DNA of 64,000 nucleotides, from the NCBI GenBank assembly GCA_030144725.1, contig JASKMD010000027.1:1275533-1339532 (forward strand), read 5' to 3'. The position numbers were made by a program, and so were the translations under genes. This DNA is from Haematococcus lacustris. Lineage: Eukaryota; Chlorophyta; Chlorophyceae; Chlamydomonadales; Haematococcaceae. This document shows, piece by piece, positions 1 to 10,064 of the stretch (the first letter of the stretch is position 1; each line of letters starts with the position of its first letter). The notes beneath the pieces are model-generated. The model made no database searches, was not told the origin of the DNA, and saw nothing but the letters and a program-made list of their open reading frames with translations.

Positions 1-713
1 GGGCTCAGGGTAAACTCATCCCCCATCAGCTCTCTGGCGGCCAGCTGGAACTGAGCACTCCAGCTGGCCTGGCAACTCCTCCCTAATTCCACATCTGCCT
101 TAATGACCCTCATTAACAGGTCACTGTGGGATAGTTTGGCAGTGTTCCAGAACTTGCATGCAGCCCTAAACCAGTAAAGCTGGAGGGGCAGCTGCCCCAA
201 CTCATGCAGCACCATCAGCCCTGACACTGAGCTACGAACCCTGGCAGCAAACCTGAGAAAGCTGAGCATGCGTGTTTGCACTGGGTTAGAGAGTTGCACA
301 CCATGCCCAAGGAAAGCAGTGCCCCAAACCTGGCTGCCATACAGCCCTAAGGGGAGCACGAACGCTCTGATGAGGTGACACAGGGCAAAAGGATCATGCA
401 GCACCCCATACTCTCTAGCACGGTTGCATGCTTGGCGCATGGCGAGGAACATGCCAGCCCTCATATGAGTGGCAGCAAAAGCAGGGGTGGCGCTGGGATT
501 AAAATGCATGCCTAAGTACTTGAACTCTCTCACCACAGGCAGGATCTCATGCTTGTACCCAATGCAAGGTGCTGCAGTTTGTGAGTTGCCATTGAAAACC
601 ATCACCTTTGACTTGCCCACATTGACTGTAAGGTGTTTCCTGTCTGCAAAGCCTTGTAGCTGGCAGACCAGCCGCTGCAGCCCGTGGGACGAGGTGCTCA
701 CCAGGGTCACACT
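1..713 (-). mobile_element. LINE fragment (copy L1a), region after RT active site
   Basis: Read on the minus strand, this encodes the part of a non-LTR retrotransposon ORF2 that follows the YADD box: a GKSKVMVFN motif near 580-620, then EFKYLGMHFNP near 510-540, then a helical region ending FTLSP at the window edge. The same protein is encoded at about 3,340-3,960, including the FRAACKFWNTAKLSHSD stretch. At the place where that copy has a TAA stop (3,563-3,565) this one has a serine codon, so it is less damaged there. The 3' end leaves the window. The 5' end is cut at about 714 by a TnpB/Fanzor-like remnant. Confidence 0.75.
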
Positions 714-2082
714 ATTGCCTGACCCGAAGGCTATGATGTCGAGTTGGCATGACCTGCATGCACTAATTGTAAGCTGATGACAGCTCAAGAAAGGGGGCAC
801 ACATTACTGTGCCTCAGCAGGCTGCTGCTGCTGCTGCTCCTGGGGCTTTAGGGGCTTGTCTCGCACCCGCTTGTAGCCCAGGCCAGGGTACTCCTTGCCC
901 TTGGCTGGCAGAGCTCCCTGGTCTGGCCAGTAGCACAGCTCCAGTGGCCGCCACCTGCTCTCCCTAATGCGCTGCATGTTCAGCGCTGCATTGCAGTCCC
1001 TGTCCAGCCACCTGCCTGGCTGTGGTGCTGGCTTGGCTTTTGCAGTCTTGCCCTTGGCCTTGTTGGGCTCAGCTGCCGGCTCAGCCTCGGTGCGCTTGCT
1101 GCGCTTGGCTGGCTGGGGAGTGCTGGGCCCTGGCTCTGAGGCTGCTGTCAGTGTGGCTTCCTGGCTGCTGTGTGGGGCTTGCGGGGGGCTACTACCGGGC
1201 ACCACATCATGCCCCGCACTGGCTGGCCACGCTGCTGGCTCCAGGCTGGGCGCAGCAAGCGCTGTTCCACCTGCCCTGCTGGTGGCTTCCAGCCTGCGGG
1301 TCTCATGGCCCCGAGTGTGTTCAGCTCCACCTCACAGGGCTGCTTGCCATTCACTGCTGAGCTGACCTGGGTGGTGCGGTGCTCATCCACAAGCACCACC
1401 CTGCCCCGCATCTGGTCTGTGCCCCTGGGCCTGCACACCACCTTGCGGCAGGCACGCAACACCGCATCAGCACCCCAACCTCCCGCTGTACCAATGGTAG
1501 CTGCTCCAAAGAACACCACCAGCTGCTTGGCATGCCTATGGCGCTCCATGGACAACTCCGCCATGTCCTCCTCCAACTGCAGCCATGCACACAAGGCACA
1601 CCCATGGTGGCTGACATGGTGGCACCAGGTTAGGCATGGCACAGTCAACTACCTTTTCACGTTATGCCTAACCCACCACCTCTCAGTCCCTTACCCTCCC
1701 TCCCTCCCACCCTCCCTCACCTTCTTGAAGAACTGGTCCATCGCCCGGTCCTGGGCTCCGTACAGCCTCAGCCGCTGCCGTGCCCACTTGGGGTCCAGGT
1801 ACACCTCCCACACCGCATCCCAGGTGGCCAGGGTGACGGTGATGTGCTTCAGGTTTGCCTCCAGGGAGGTGCCGGCTGAGCTGGCCGCTGCCAGGTGCTG
1901 GAGGTGGGGCTTGATCGGTGCTAGCCACCGCTCAGTGTCACGGCGGTTGGCTTTTTCGTTGGTGCTTCCTGACAGCCAGCATGGCTGCTCAGCATGGGGC
2001 CAGGCATCAGAGCTTGCTTGCTCCCCCGAACCAGATGCCAGGCCCTGGAGCAGAATCGTGCAGCCAGTAGTGGGAAGCTTAA
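714..2082 (-). pseudogene. TnpB/Fanzor-like nuclease remnant F1 (intron-containing, frameshifted)
   Basis: On the minus strand the coding region runs from about 2,082 down to the stop at 804. Exon A (about 2,082-1,731) ends in FFKK. A GT-AG intron (1,730-1,577) follows, and exon B starts LEEDMAEL. Exon B carries FFGAATIGT, then VLVDEHRTT (position and DE match RuvC-II of TnpB), CEVELN, a WCPV near the expected zinc-finger half, and finally WLDRDCNAALNMQR, which matches the RuvC-III DRDxNAA signature of IS605 OrfB/TnpB and eukaryotic Fanzor proteins. A frameshift near 1,185-1,200 separates the WCPVVAPRK part from the C-terminal part. The N-terminus and RuvC-I are missing, and the right end stops abruptly at 2,082. 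The family assignment rests on motifs, not a search. The 3' flank (714-800) is shared with the copies at 9,167-9,260 and 17,040-17,133. Confidence 0.6.
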
Positions 2083-2322
2083 CTAACAGTCTGCAAGTTC
2101 CGGCTGATGTTTTTAGTCATATTCACGAAGAAGGGCTGCTTCCATAGAGCACTCGTGGCAATGCATTCGAAGATGAGATGCATTGTAACATTATCAATGA
2201 ACTTTGACCAGTGCACTGTAAGCATGTGGGGGCGACGGCAATGAAGCTGGCCTCCAGACAATGTCCGCACTCAGTAAGGGTGATATCATCGCATGGCAGC
2301 TGTCATGTGGTTAGGTTGGTGA
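2083..2322 (-). mobile_element. LINE 3' fragment (L1c), zinc-finger end
   Basis: The minus strand encodes a short peptide with MHLIFECIATSA, which resembles MHFIFECTATSS in the C-terminal zinc-binding region of copy L1b. It is a divergent, broken relative. It sits between the F1 remnant and the 3' end of L1b and is not collinear with L1a, so it is a separate insertion or rearranged piece. Confidence 0.5.
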
Positions 2323-2323
2323 T

Positions 2324-5018
2324 GTGGCTTACACCGCTTAAGCCGTCAGCCGTTAGGCTGCTAGGCCGCCCTCCCCCTCTAGGGGTTCGTGACTTTCTGT
2401 AACGCACTTCAAAGCAAACACAAACAAAGGTGCACATGGGCTCAACATGAAGTCATGCAAGTTCTCATTGTTGTTCTGTAAAGTCATGGCAAACTCCGGA
2501 TGCTCCCTGATGGAACTCGTAGCAGTGCACTCAAAGATAAAATGCATGGCGTCATCCACTACCCCCTCCGTGCATCTGGTGCATGTGCGATCAATGAAAG
2601 TTACCCCCTCAAACCGAGCCTTCTCCACCCCCAAACCGCTGTTGCCTAACCTGAACCTAGTCAGGCTCGTGCGAATTTCTGTAGAGAGCTGTCTGTTCAG
2701 CAGGTGTGGTGCCATGTGATTGATGCCAATTAGAGCGCGACTGGTTAAACTAACTTCCTGCTGTTTTGGGCCTTTAACGTGCTTTAACAAAACTTTAACC
2801 ATCTTTAACCAGTCCAGCCTAACACCCTGACGACCCGGAGTGCAATTGGGGTTTGGCGATAGTAAGCCGACCAGTTGGTCACCCCCGATCTTACTGATCT
2901 TTAAGAGTTTTACAGCGAGTCTTGCGCAGAGCGGTGCAGCTCACCAGCGCGAGGCTAGCGGGCTGCTCGGGCTGATGTGCGTTCCGATGCACATGTTGAG
3001 ACATGCACCGACAAGAGCCGCAGTAGGGGTCGGAGTGTAGCCATTAGCCAACGCGGTTGCTTCGCCTTCCATCACGGCTGCGGAGTGCGACCTGGCGGTT
3101 GTGTTAAAGATTGGTTAAACTTTTTCCCTTGGTTAAAGATGGTTAAAGATGGTTTAACATTCCGGGTCACGCTCTAATGCCAATGCCGTCCCCATGCTTG
3201 AACCATGCAGCATACGAACATCTCTCCCGATGCACCGTCTCAGGCAGTCTAGGGTCTCCCTCAAACCCAACCCAACGCCTCCCCCACCTCTCGAGCCACT
3301 TGACTTCCATAGCCTTGGTGCCTAGGACCATGTCCGGGCTCAAGGTGAACTCACCCCCCATCAGCTCTCTGGCGGCCAGCTGGAACTGAGCACTCCAGCT
3401 GGCCTGACAACTCCTGCCTAACTCCACATCTGCCTTGATGACCCTCATTAGCAGGTCACTGTGGGATAGTTTGGCAGTGTTCCAGAACTTGCATGCAGCC
3501 CTTAGCCAGTAAAGCTGGAGGGGCAGCTGCCCCAACTCATGCAGCACCATCAGGCCTGACACTTAGCTACGTACCCTGGCAGCAAACCTGAGAAAGCTGA
3601 GCATGCGTGTTTGCACTGGGTTGGAGAGTTGCACACCATGCCCAAGGAATGCAGTGCCCCATACCCTGGCTGCCATACAGCCCCAACGCGCAAACGCTCT
3701 AATGAGGTGACACAGGGCATATGGATCATGTAGGACCCCATAATCTCTGGCACGCTTGCACGCCTGGCGCATGGCGAGGAACATGCCAGCCCTCATATGA
3801 GTGGCAGCAAAAGCAGGGGTGGCGCTGGGATTGAAGTGCATGCCTAGGTACTTGAACTCTCTCACCACAGGCACCTAGGTGCTGCAGTGTGTGAGTTGCC
3901 ATTGAAGACCATCACCTTTGACTTGCCCACATTGACCGTAAGGTGTTTCCTAGTAGCTGGCAGACCTTGTAGCTGGCAGACCAGCCGCTGCAGCCCGTGG
4001 GGCGAGTCAGGTCATCAGCATACATGAAGTGGGTGACAGGGGTGCCTTGACAACAGGACCCAGGAACTCCTTACTGATGTCGTGAACATAGAGAGCAAAC
4101 AGGAGTGGGCTGATGGGGCAGCCTTGCTTGACACCTTGGTCAGGAGTCACTGGGGGGGTGCGGTGGGGGCCATCTATCAGCACATAGTTATCATCCCTAT
4201 ATAGACCCTCCAGGCAGGCAAGCAAGGGCTGTGGCAGCTTGACCCCAACCCGCAAGTGCTCCCACAATTGTTGTCGAGGTATGTGGTCATAGGCCTGTTT
4301 GAAGTCAATGAAGGCAGTGAAGAGCTTGCGGTGCTTGGCATCTACGCTGGCCTTTTGAGCGTGGACAAGATGGCGCAGAATGAACATGGGGTGCATGGTG
4401 CTGCGTCCCGGGATGAACCCAAACTGCTCAGCTTTGTGTGCCATGAACCAGGCAGTCAGCACGTGCCGCAAGACGTTAGCATACAGGCGGTACAACACAC
4501 TACTCACAGCAAGCATTCTGTACTTGTTGGTGTCTGTGGGGTCTGTGTCCTTGAAGAGGGGGCTGATTCTAGCTACCTTCCAGTGCGCATCATGCTGTGA
4601 AACCATGTGGCAAGCAGAGGGAGCAACAAGTATGTGGTAACACCCTCCTCAACTGTGCGGGCGTGCTTCATAAAGGGGGCTGGGAGCTCATCCAGGCCAG
4701 GTGCTGTGTCATTGTTGAGCTGACGTAGTTGTGCTTGAACAATAGATGTGATGTTGTCAAGATGGGGCAGCTCATAGGCAGGTGGATGTGTTGTGACAGG
4801 GGCAGGGGCAGGGACAGAGTGAAGTCTGCCTCTCCCAAGAGGGACGGCTTGCAAATGGGCAGGCACAGCTTGCCTGGTCCTAGCTGGCTCAGGGATCACA
4901 TCGGGTGCTTCATGTGTCATATTGGTGGTTGTGAAACAAGCCTGCAGATGCCGATGCCACTTGTCGATGGGAACCATGGCCTGCTGGCGTGCGTGCTTGA
5001 CTCGGAGCATCTTGAGTG
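2324..5018 (-). mobile_element. LINE copy L1b (5'-truncated, broken)
   Basis: The minus strand encodes most of a non-LTR retrotransposon reverse transcriptase. In order: linker with DTAPGLDELPAPFMKHA (within 4,573-5,010); RT core with ISPLFKDTD, FGFIPGRST, FIDFKQAYDHIP and GVKQGCPISPLLF (4,007-4,606); the FMYADDLT catalytic box near 4,010-4,030 in another frame; the thumb region (3,563-3,874); a helical region (3,167-3,562); and a C-terminal zinc-binding motif CTRCTEG...MHFIFEC (2,353-2,802). The breaks are a one-base frameshift just before YADD, a deletion after it, and a TAA stop at 3,563-3,565. A hAT-type MITE (2,731-3,176) splits the last part. The 3' UTR holds the segment GTGTAAGCCACATCACC (minus strand), which recurs at 28,976 and 61,538. 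Confidence 0.85.
2731..3176. mobile_element. hAT-type MITE (family M1, 446 bp)
   Basis: The element begins TAGAGCGCGACTGGTTAAA and ends with the imperfect inverted form ...GGGTCACGCTCTA. It is flanked by an exact 8-bp duplication, ATGCCAAT, at 2,723-2,730 and 3,177-3,184. Removing the element and one duplication restores the LINE L1b reading frame across the site. An 8-bp duplication with YARNG-type termini is typical of hAT elements. It has no coding capacity. A 248-bp relative with the same ends lies at 30,692-30,939. Confidence 0.9.
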
Positions 5019-5199
5019 ATGATGAAGGCTTATGTGATGATGAAGGCTTACATCACAGATACCGTCAAATATATAACGGACATAAGATGTGCTGTGCATG
5101 TATTAACACCCTAGTTTTGATAAGGCAGCACCTTTTCTTGGTACAAACCCATGCATGCTTGCACAGTTACGCTTGCACAACGCGCTCAACCTCCATTAC

Positions 5200-5581
5200 T
5201 GCCCATCGACGCTGCCTCTCCTAGCAACTGCCCCAGCGCATTGAAAGAGGAGCGTGCACGTTGCCTTGGACGGGGGAATGATCCTTGTGATAGTTCTTGC
5301 CTCGGCACTGGTTTTGCCCTCCTTGGCAAAGGTAGGCCCAAGATGGCAGCCATGCTCCCTGAACATAATCTACTGACTTGTTTTCCTTGTGTGTCCCCAG
5401 ATTGACGCAAGCAACTGTGCGCGGCAGTGCCACGAGATAGACTGCGACAAGGCATCAATCAGATATGGTGACCAGCTTCGGTGTCCAGCTAAGAAGGCAG
5501 CTGCAGAGGTGCTGAGGCTCGTTGCGGGACTGTTTTTGCGCAGGAAAGTTCTGTGGCATAGGGCATGGAGGCTGCCCAGGT
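5200..5581 (+). other. Possible captured exons, unassigned
   Basis: Two open stretches on the plus strand are bounded by plausible splice sites. One ends ALLGK before GTAGGC (about 5,330). The other starts IDASNCARQC after TTTTCC...CCCCAG (5,401) and runs to a TGA near 5,580. The joined peptide would be rich in cysteine. I do not recognise it. It could equally be chance ORF sequence in a repeat-rich region; the flanks 5,020-5,200 and 5,582-5,850 show nothing else. Confidence 0.2.
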
Positions 5582-5846
5582 GAGCACCAGCTTGTGCATT
5601 CTGCACCCATGTGTTTCAGTTTGAACGTGGCTACGGAGCAAGCCCAACCTTTTTTTCTGCAGGTGAAGCTCCTTGTGATGGCGTGGATGCCTGCTGTCGC
5701 AAACATGGTGCGCTCAATGGGAGCAGTTGCTAAGCAATGAAGAGCTTGAAGTGACTGGGCAGGCAATGCATAGACAGGCAACTTGGGGAGGACAGGCTAG
5801 CAAGCTTGTGGTGGTTACGCAACCACCCTCATGGTCGCTCACATCC

Positions 5847-6494
5847 TCATGGTCGCTCACTCCAAACCCAAAGCAGTTGCCTGACCCTAAGCAGTTGCCT
5901 GACCTGTTTCTTGTCGCTACCCTTCCGCTTCTTCTTAGCCATCACGCGATGCGCAGTGTCACGGCGGTAAACTTTTTCGTTGGTGCTTCCTGACAGCCAG
6001 CATGGCTGCTCAGCATGGGGCCAGGCATCAGAGCTTGCTTGCTCCCCCGAACCAGATGCCAGGCCCTGGAGCAGAAGCGTGCAGCCAGTAGTGGGAAGCA
6101 GCATGGACCAGCCATGGAGGTCACCTATCTCGCTTAGCTTGCCATGTCCCTCTAGCTCAATGTGCACCACACTCAGTTTGGCTACGTCGTATTGGACAAT
6201 CTGCAACTCGCTCTTGACTGTCTCTTGCTTCACAGTCAGTGCATTTTGCAGCAGATAGACAGCATGGGGCCAGGCATCAGAGCTTGCTTGCTCCGCCTTG
6301 ATGGAAGTTAGCTGCGGCATGTGCTGGGCCCTGGCTGCATGTAGCTGTGCATTGGTGGTTGCACACACGATGCTGGTGCTAGGGTGAGAATTTGGCAAGG
6401 GGGAGGGCACCCTCTTTCCTTTCTGCATGGAAGGCGCTGCAGCTGTTAAAGCATGGCAGAGGGCCGACCGGCAAGGGCAGTCCCCCATCATCAT
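5847..6494 (-). pseudogene. TnpB/Fanzor-associated N-terminal fragment
   Basis: A minus-strand ORF of 215 codons contains GLASGSGEQASSDAWPHA and CWLSGSTNEK, both also found in the 5' exon of remnant F1 (about 1,930-2,080). Further on it has an in-frame ATG (5,942) opening MAKKKRKGSDKK, a basic nuclear-localisation-like start shared with remnants at 17,818 and 8,841. A possible splice donor (CAG/GTCAGG) follows. The block encoding QASSDAWPHA occurs twice (about 6,010-6,045 and 6,260-6,295), so there is an internal duplication. No RuvC part lies downstream, so this is an orphan 5' piece. Confidence 0.4.
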
Positions 6495-6584
6495 AGAGGC
6501 GTCATACCTTCACAGCACCTCCCTCATCGGCCTGCAGAGGCAGAATCAGGTCCTGTCACTAGGGGTGGTGTCTTGTCTGTATGA

Positions 6585-6680
6585 AGTGCACATGAAAGTG
6601 CAGTGCACATGAAAATGAAAATGCACATGAAAATGAAAATGAAAAAAATGAAAATGCAGTGCACATGAAATATGAAGTGT
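6585..6680. repeat. GAAAAT/ACATGAAA simple repeat
   Basis: Irregular tandem iterations of ATGAAA and CACATGAAA units make an A-rich patch that stands out from the GC-rich surroundings. Confidence 0.7.
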
Positions 6681-6739
6681 ATGTATGTTACAAGCACATG
6701 GCGTGGGCGTTTTTCACCTGCACTGTTGCCTGACCCCTG

Positions 6740-7482
6740 TGACAAGCCTGTAGCATAGAGTTGGCATGACAAACATGCACTGATGAAAGCTAATGGGGGG
6801 GCACACTACTGTGCCTCAGGCTACTGCTGTGGCTGCTGGACCTTGGGTGGGCCGGTCTCACAACCAGTTGTACCTTAGCTCTGGGTACTCCTTGCCCCTG
6901 ACTGGCAGCTCAGGCAAGTCCGGCCACCAGCACAGATCCAGCGGGCGACACCTGCACCCACAGTGCATCTTCAATGCTGCATTGCAGTCCAGATCTACCC
7001 ACCTGCCTAGCTGTGGTGCTGGTTTGCCTGTGGTGGTTTTGCCCTTGCCTTTGCCTTTGTCCTTGGTGGGTTGGTTGGACGTGCTCAGCTGCCTGCTCAG
7101 ACTTGGTGCGCTTGGCTGGTGGGGAGTGCTGGGGCCAGGCTGGGCACCACCTGAGGCCCCGCACTGGCTGGTCATGCTGCTTGCTTGATGCTGGACTTAG
7201 GTCCACCTGCTGGGGGCTTCCAGCCTGCAGGCCTGGTGGGCTTGCGTATGCATGTGGTGTGCAAGTCAGCCCTTTCAGCTGGCCATCAGGGCCAGCATGC
7301 CAGCCCTTGCATCGACCCAGTAGTAGCTCGCAGTTGTCAACTCGTTGTGAGCGTTGTGACTCTGCTACGCTGATGCAGCCATCCAATGGGGTGAACCCTG
7401 AGCATGGTTTCAGGTGCAGCAGATAGATGCCAGCTGTGTAAAAATTTGCCGTCCGAGAGAAACTTGGGGAAAGTGACGCCAT
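6740..7482 (-). pseudogene. TnpB/Fanzor-like remnant F2 (degenerate)
   Basis: The minus strand encodes QPVRGLRWCPAW, then GRWVDLDCNAALKM and GKEYPELRYN, ending near 6,858. This aligns with the C-terminal zinc-finger and RuvC-III region of F1 and F4. The usual DRD of RuvC-III is DLD here, and the tail is shortened. Frame changes separate the WCP part from the DLDCNAA part. The 3' flank (6,740-6,800) again shows GAGTTGGCATGA...TGCACT, as in the other copies. Confidence 0.5.
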
Positions 7483-7614
7483 GGGCCAAATGTGCCGTTT
7501 CAGCCGAGGGTCAAGTGGAGGCGTCTGTGCGCAGACTAGTCGACTTGTTGCATTTGTTTACTAGGGTGGCTTGCCCCGCCTGTCTAGTCGCTCCTGCAGC
7601 TCAGGAAGCCTAAG

Positions 7615-7850
7615 CTGTGCCTTGCAGCGCTATTGCCCCTAGGACGGGCTCGTTAAGGCTTGACAGCTCCAGCACTGCCTCAGGGTCGTGGAGGGTCGTG
7701 GAGGGGCGTGGAGGGGCGTTAGCAGCCTAGCAGCCACTGCTGCACGGTATAGCGTGGCTGACCTGCCTGTGTGTGTTGCAGCAAAAACACCAATCGCCCC
7801 TGCATTGAGGATGGCTGATGTGGTGATGGATTGACCACAGATGACTGCGT
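7615..7850. repeat. Dispersed repeat R1, copy 1
   Basis: This segment (GCTATTGCCCCTAGGACG ... GACCACAGATGACTGCGTG) is repeated in the same orientation at about 18,268-18,465 with very few differences. The first copy has an extra CGTGGAGGGT-type tandem insertion near 7,685-7,720. No function is visible. The sequence past 7,860 differs between the copies. Confidence 0.8.
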
Positions 7851-8129
7851 GGAGGCGGCCGGTATGCTTGCCGCCAACGGCTGCCATGCCGCTTTCATCA
7901 AGTGCCTTAACAAACAGCAGCGCAGTGGAAAGCAGGGCTTCTCCACCATGGTGGGTTGCTGGCGTGCAGCAGCGTAGGCAGCCACAGGTAACAGACCAAT
8001 ACAAGCAGCAAGCACTCTCATGTGGGCACCGGGAACATCCTGGCAAGAGGGCAGCAGGTGACATCCCCTCAGTGCATGTGCATGTGCTATTAAGCAAAGG
8101 GGCCCGCTGAAGGCCAGCTTTCCCACTAT

Positions 8130-8280
8130 CACTGACCAGCCCCCTTGTCCCTCACTAGGGCCTCCATTTGAGCCGGATCAGTAGTACCTACTAGTAGCCA
8201 CTAGCAGCCACTAACTAGATCCGACTCAAACAGTGTTATTGGGCTGTGTGGAGTAAACCCACTGCACATGGCACATCACT
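8130..8280. repeat. Dispersed repeat R2 with hairpin, copy 1
   Basis: A block starting CCCCCTTGTCCCTCACTAGGG and ending in TGTGTGGAGTAAACCCA recurs at about 16,897-17,013. Inside it, 8,167-8,179 pairs with 8,218-8,230 (12 of 13 positions) to form a hairpin with a loop built from AGTAGCCACTAGCAGCCACTA-like repeats. Confidence 0.75.
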
Positions 8281-8349
8281 GACCAGCCAGTACCTGCACT
8301 GTGGGAATACAGGCCAGTTGTTGTGCTTGACTCTTACCTGCTATTGCAG

Positions 8350-8440
8350 TGCCCGTACGACCTTGTCATCCCCACCATGCGCCAAGGCATTGAGTTAGCC
8401 ATGCAGTTCACCAGCTTGTTTGGGAACATGCAGCTCGGAG
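8350..8440 (+). other. Possible isolated exon, unassigned
   Basis: After a TTGCAG acceptor, a 30-codon open stretch (starting CPYDLVIPTMRQG, with an FTSLFGNM stretch) ends at a GG/GTATGG donor. Its composition looks coding, but I do not recognise the family and see no neighbouring exon in phase. It may be a gene fragment carried by a mobile element. Confidence 0.25.
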
Positions 8441-8840
8441 GTATGGCAGGGCACGGAGGGATGAGGCAAGAGGATGGCGCATTGTGAGCGGTGGTGGTGG
8501 TGGGTGGTGGCGGTCACACCGTATACCCATTGGTCAGCTTTATGCCTGACAGATGTCACATCACCATCACACCTCGGGCTGTGCTTAAGAAGCACCTTGC
8601 CGCATCACTGTGAAGGTTTGGAGGTGTAGGGAGGTGCAGAGGGAGGAGGCGTTTATGCCAATGGGGGTACCCCTCAGCACCTAGCGCCCTCTGCACCGAG
8701 GCCCTCTATAGGACCTTGAGTGAGGATGGGAGGCTGAACTTGAGCTGGAGCATTCCACATACAAGTCAGTTGATGCTGGGGTGCTTGTATTCTTTACTTT
8801 GTACTGCTTTTCTTATCAAAGCACATCACCTAGTGGCGCA

Positions 8841-9166
8841 ATGTTTGCGAAGAAGCGGAAGAATACCGACAAGCAAAAGCCACGCCCGAAGAAGCGCCCA
8901 AGGGCAAACGCAAGGCCCAGGGCAAGACTGCCACAGCCAAGCCAGCACCACAGCCAGGCAGGTGGGTAGACAGGGACTGCAATGCAGCGCTGAACATGCA
9001 GCGCATTGGGGAGAGCAAGCGGCGCCCACTGGAGCTGTGCTGGTGGTCAAAGCAGGGGAAGCTGCCAGCCAAGGGCAAGGAGTACCCAGGCCTGGGCTAC
9101 AAGCGGGTGCGAGACAAGCCCCTAAAGGCCCAGCTACAGGAGCAGCAGCCTGCTGTGGCACAGTAG
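8841..9166 (+). pseudogene. TnpB/Fanzor-like remnant F3 (internally deleted)
   Basis: The plus strand starts with ATG and MFAKKRKNTDK, a basic start like those at 5,942 and 17,818. After a frame change it enters KGKRKAQGKTATAKP, then GRWVDRDCNAALNMQRIGE, GKEYPGLGYKRVRDKP and a Q/A tail, with TAG at 9,164-9,166. The DRDxNAA motif of RuvC-III is intact. Everything between the basic N-terminus and the linker before RuvC-III is absent, so this is an internal-deletion derivative. The 3' flank to about 9,275 matches the flanks of F1 and F4. Confidence 0.55.
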
Positions 9167-9279
9167 TGTGTGCCCCCCTTGTTGAGCTCTCATCAGCTCA
9201 CGATTAGTGCATGTTTGTCATGCCAACTCTACATCATAGCCCTCTGGGTCAGGCAATAGTGTAGGTAGTAGGCGACCAT

Positions 9280-10064
9280 GCTCATTTGTATGCCATGTGC
9301 ATGCCATGTGCTTGCCATGTGCATGCCATGTGCATGGGAACTCCACACAGACAAAACACCGCTTAGTGGTCCACGGCAATGAAGGCCCAAGTGAGGGTCA
9401 AGGTGCTGGGGTGCTTGTATGGATGTGCTTTTATGGATCAACTCCACGTTATGAAGAGAGCTGAGCACTCGCCCAATCACCTTGTACGCCTGGCAGGGAA
9501 GCCAGGGCAAGCAGTTATGGATAGCAGCCTGCCAGTTGTAGCAGCGGGAGTGGGAAAGCAGCAGAATGGGGCGGCCATGCATGCCCATTCATGCCCCGGG
9601 TACATCCTGAGGGCCAAGGGGCCAGTTCTGTGTGCATGCCATGTCCTGTCGCTCATGCGGGACATATGTTCTCAATCACTTAAGTCGTGCAGTTGCATGC
9701 TTCGTCATTGGTATTGGAGTGCATGCTGTTTGGTTGAGGCACGCTCTTGATACCGTTTCGCTGAAGCTGTTGCATGCTTCAAATCTGTCTATCTGTGTCC
9801 AAAATGGGCGCATGATGATAGTTGGGGAAGGATAGTGACACAATGATAGGAGCTGCAAGGATCGATTGATCTAGGAGTTGCAAGGATCGATCAGCTAGTG
9901 TTACAGTTCATGCCGCTCAGGGTGATTTTGCATGGCACAGCCCACATAGCAGCTTTTCTCAGTATCGTGCTCTCAAGGCGTGCGCACCATGTGTTGACAC
10001 CTTTCTTCAGCAGTAGGCCCGACGGCGGGGCACATCCGGAGCGCAAGCGAGGAGTTAGTTCACG
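9280..10064. other. Intergenic, upstream of eIF2 gamma
   Basis: No supportable gene. There are short CATGCCATGTG iterations at 9,288-9,335. The 5' UTR and promoter of the eIF2 gamma gene must lie in this stretch; no TATA box is evident next to the start. Confidence 0.5.

Noticed and set aside
1170..2147. Plus-strand ORF of 325 codons
   Set aside because: It is the antisense of the Fanzor-like coding exons, including their intron, and has no motif.
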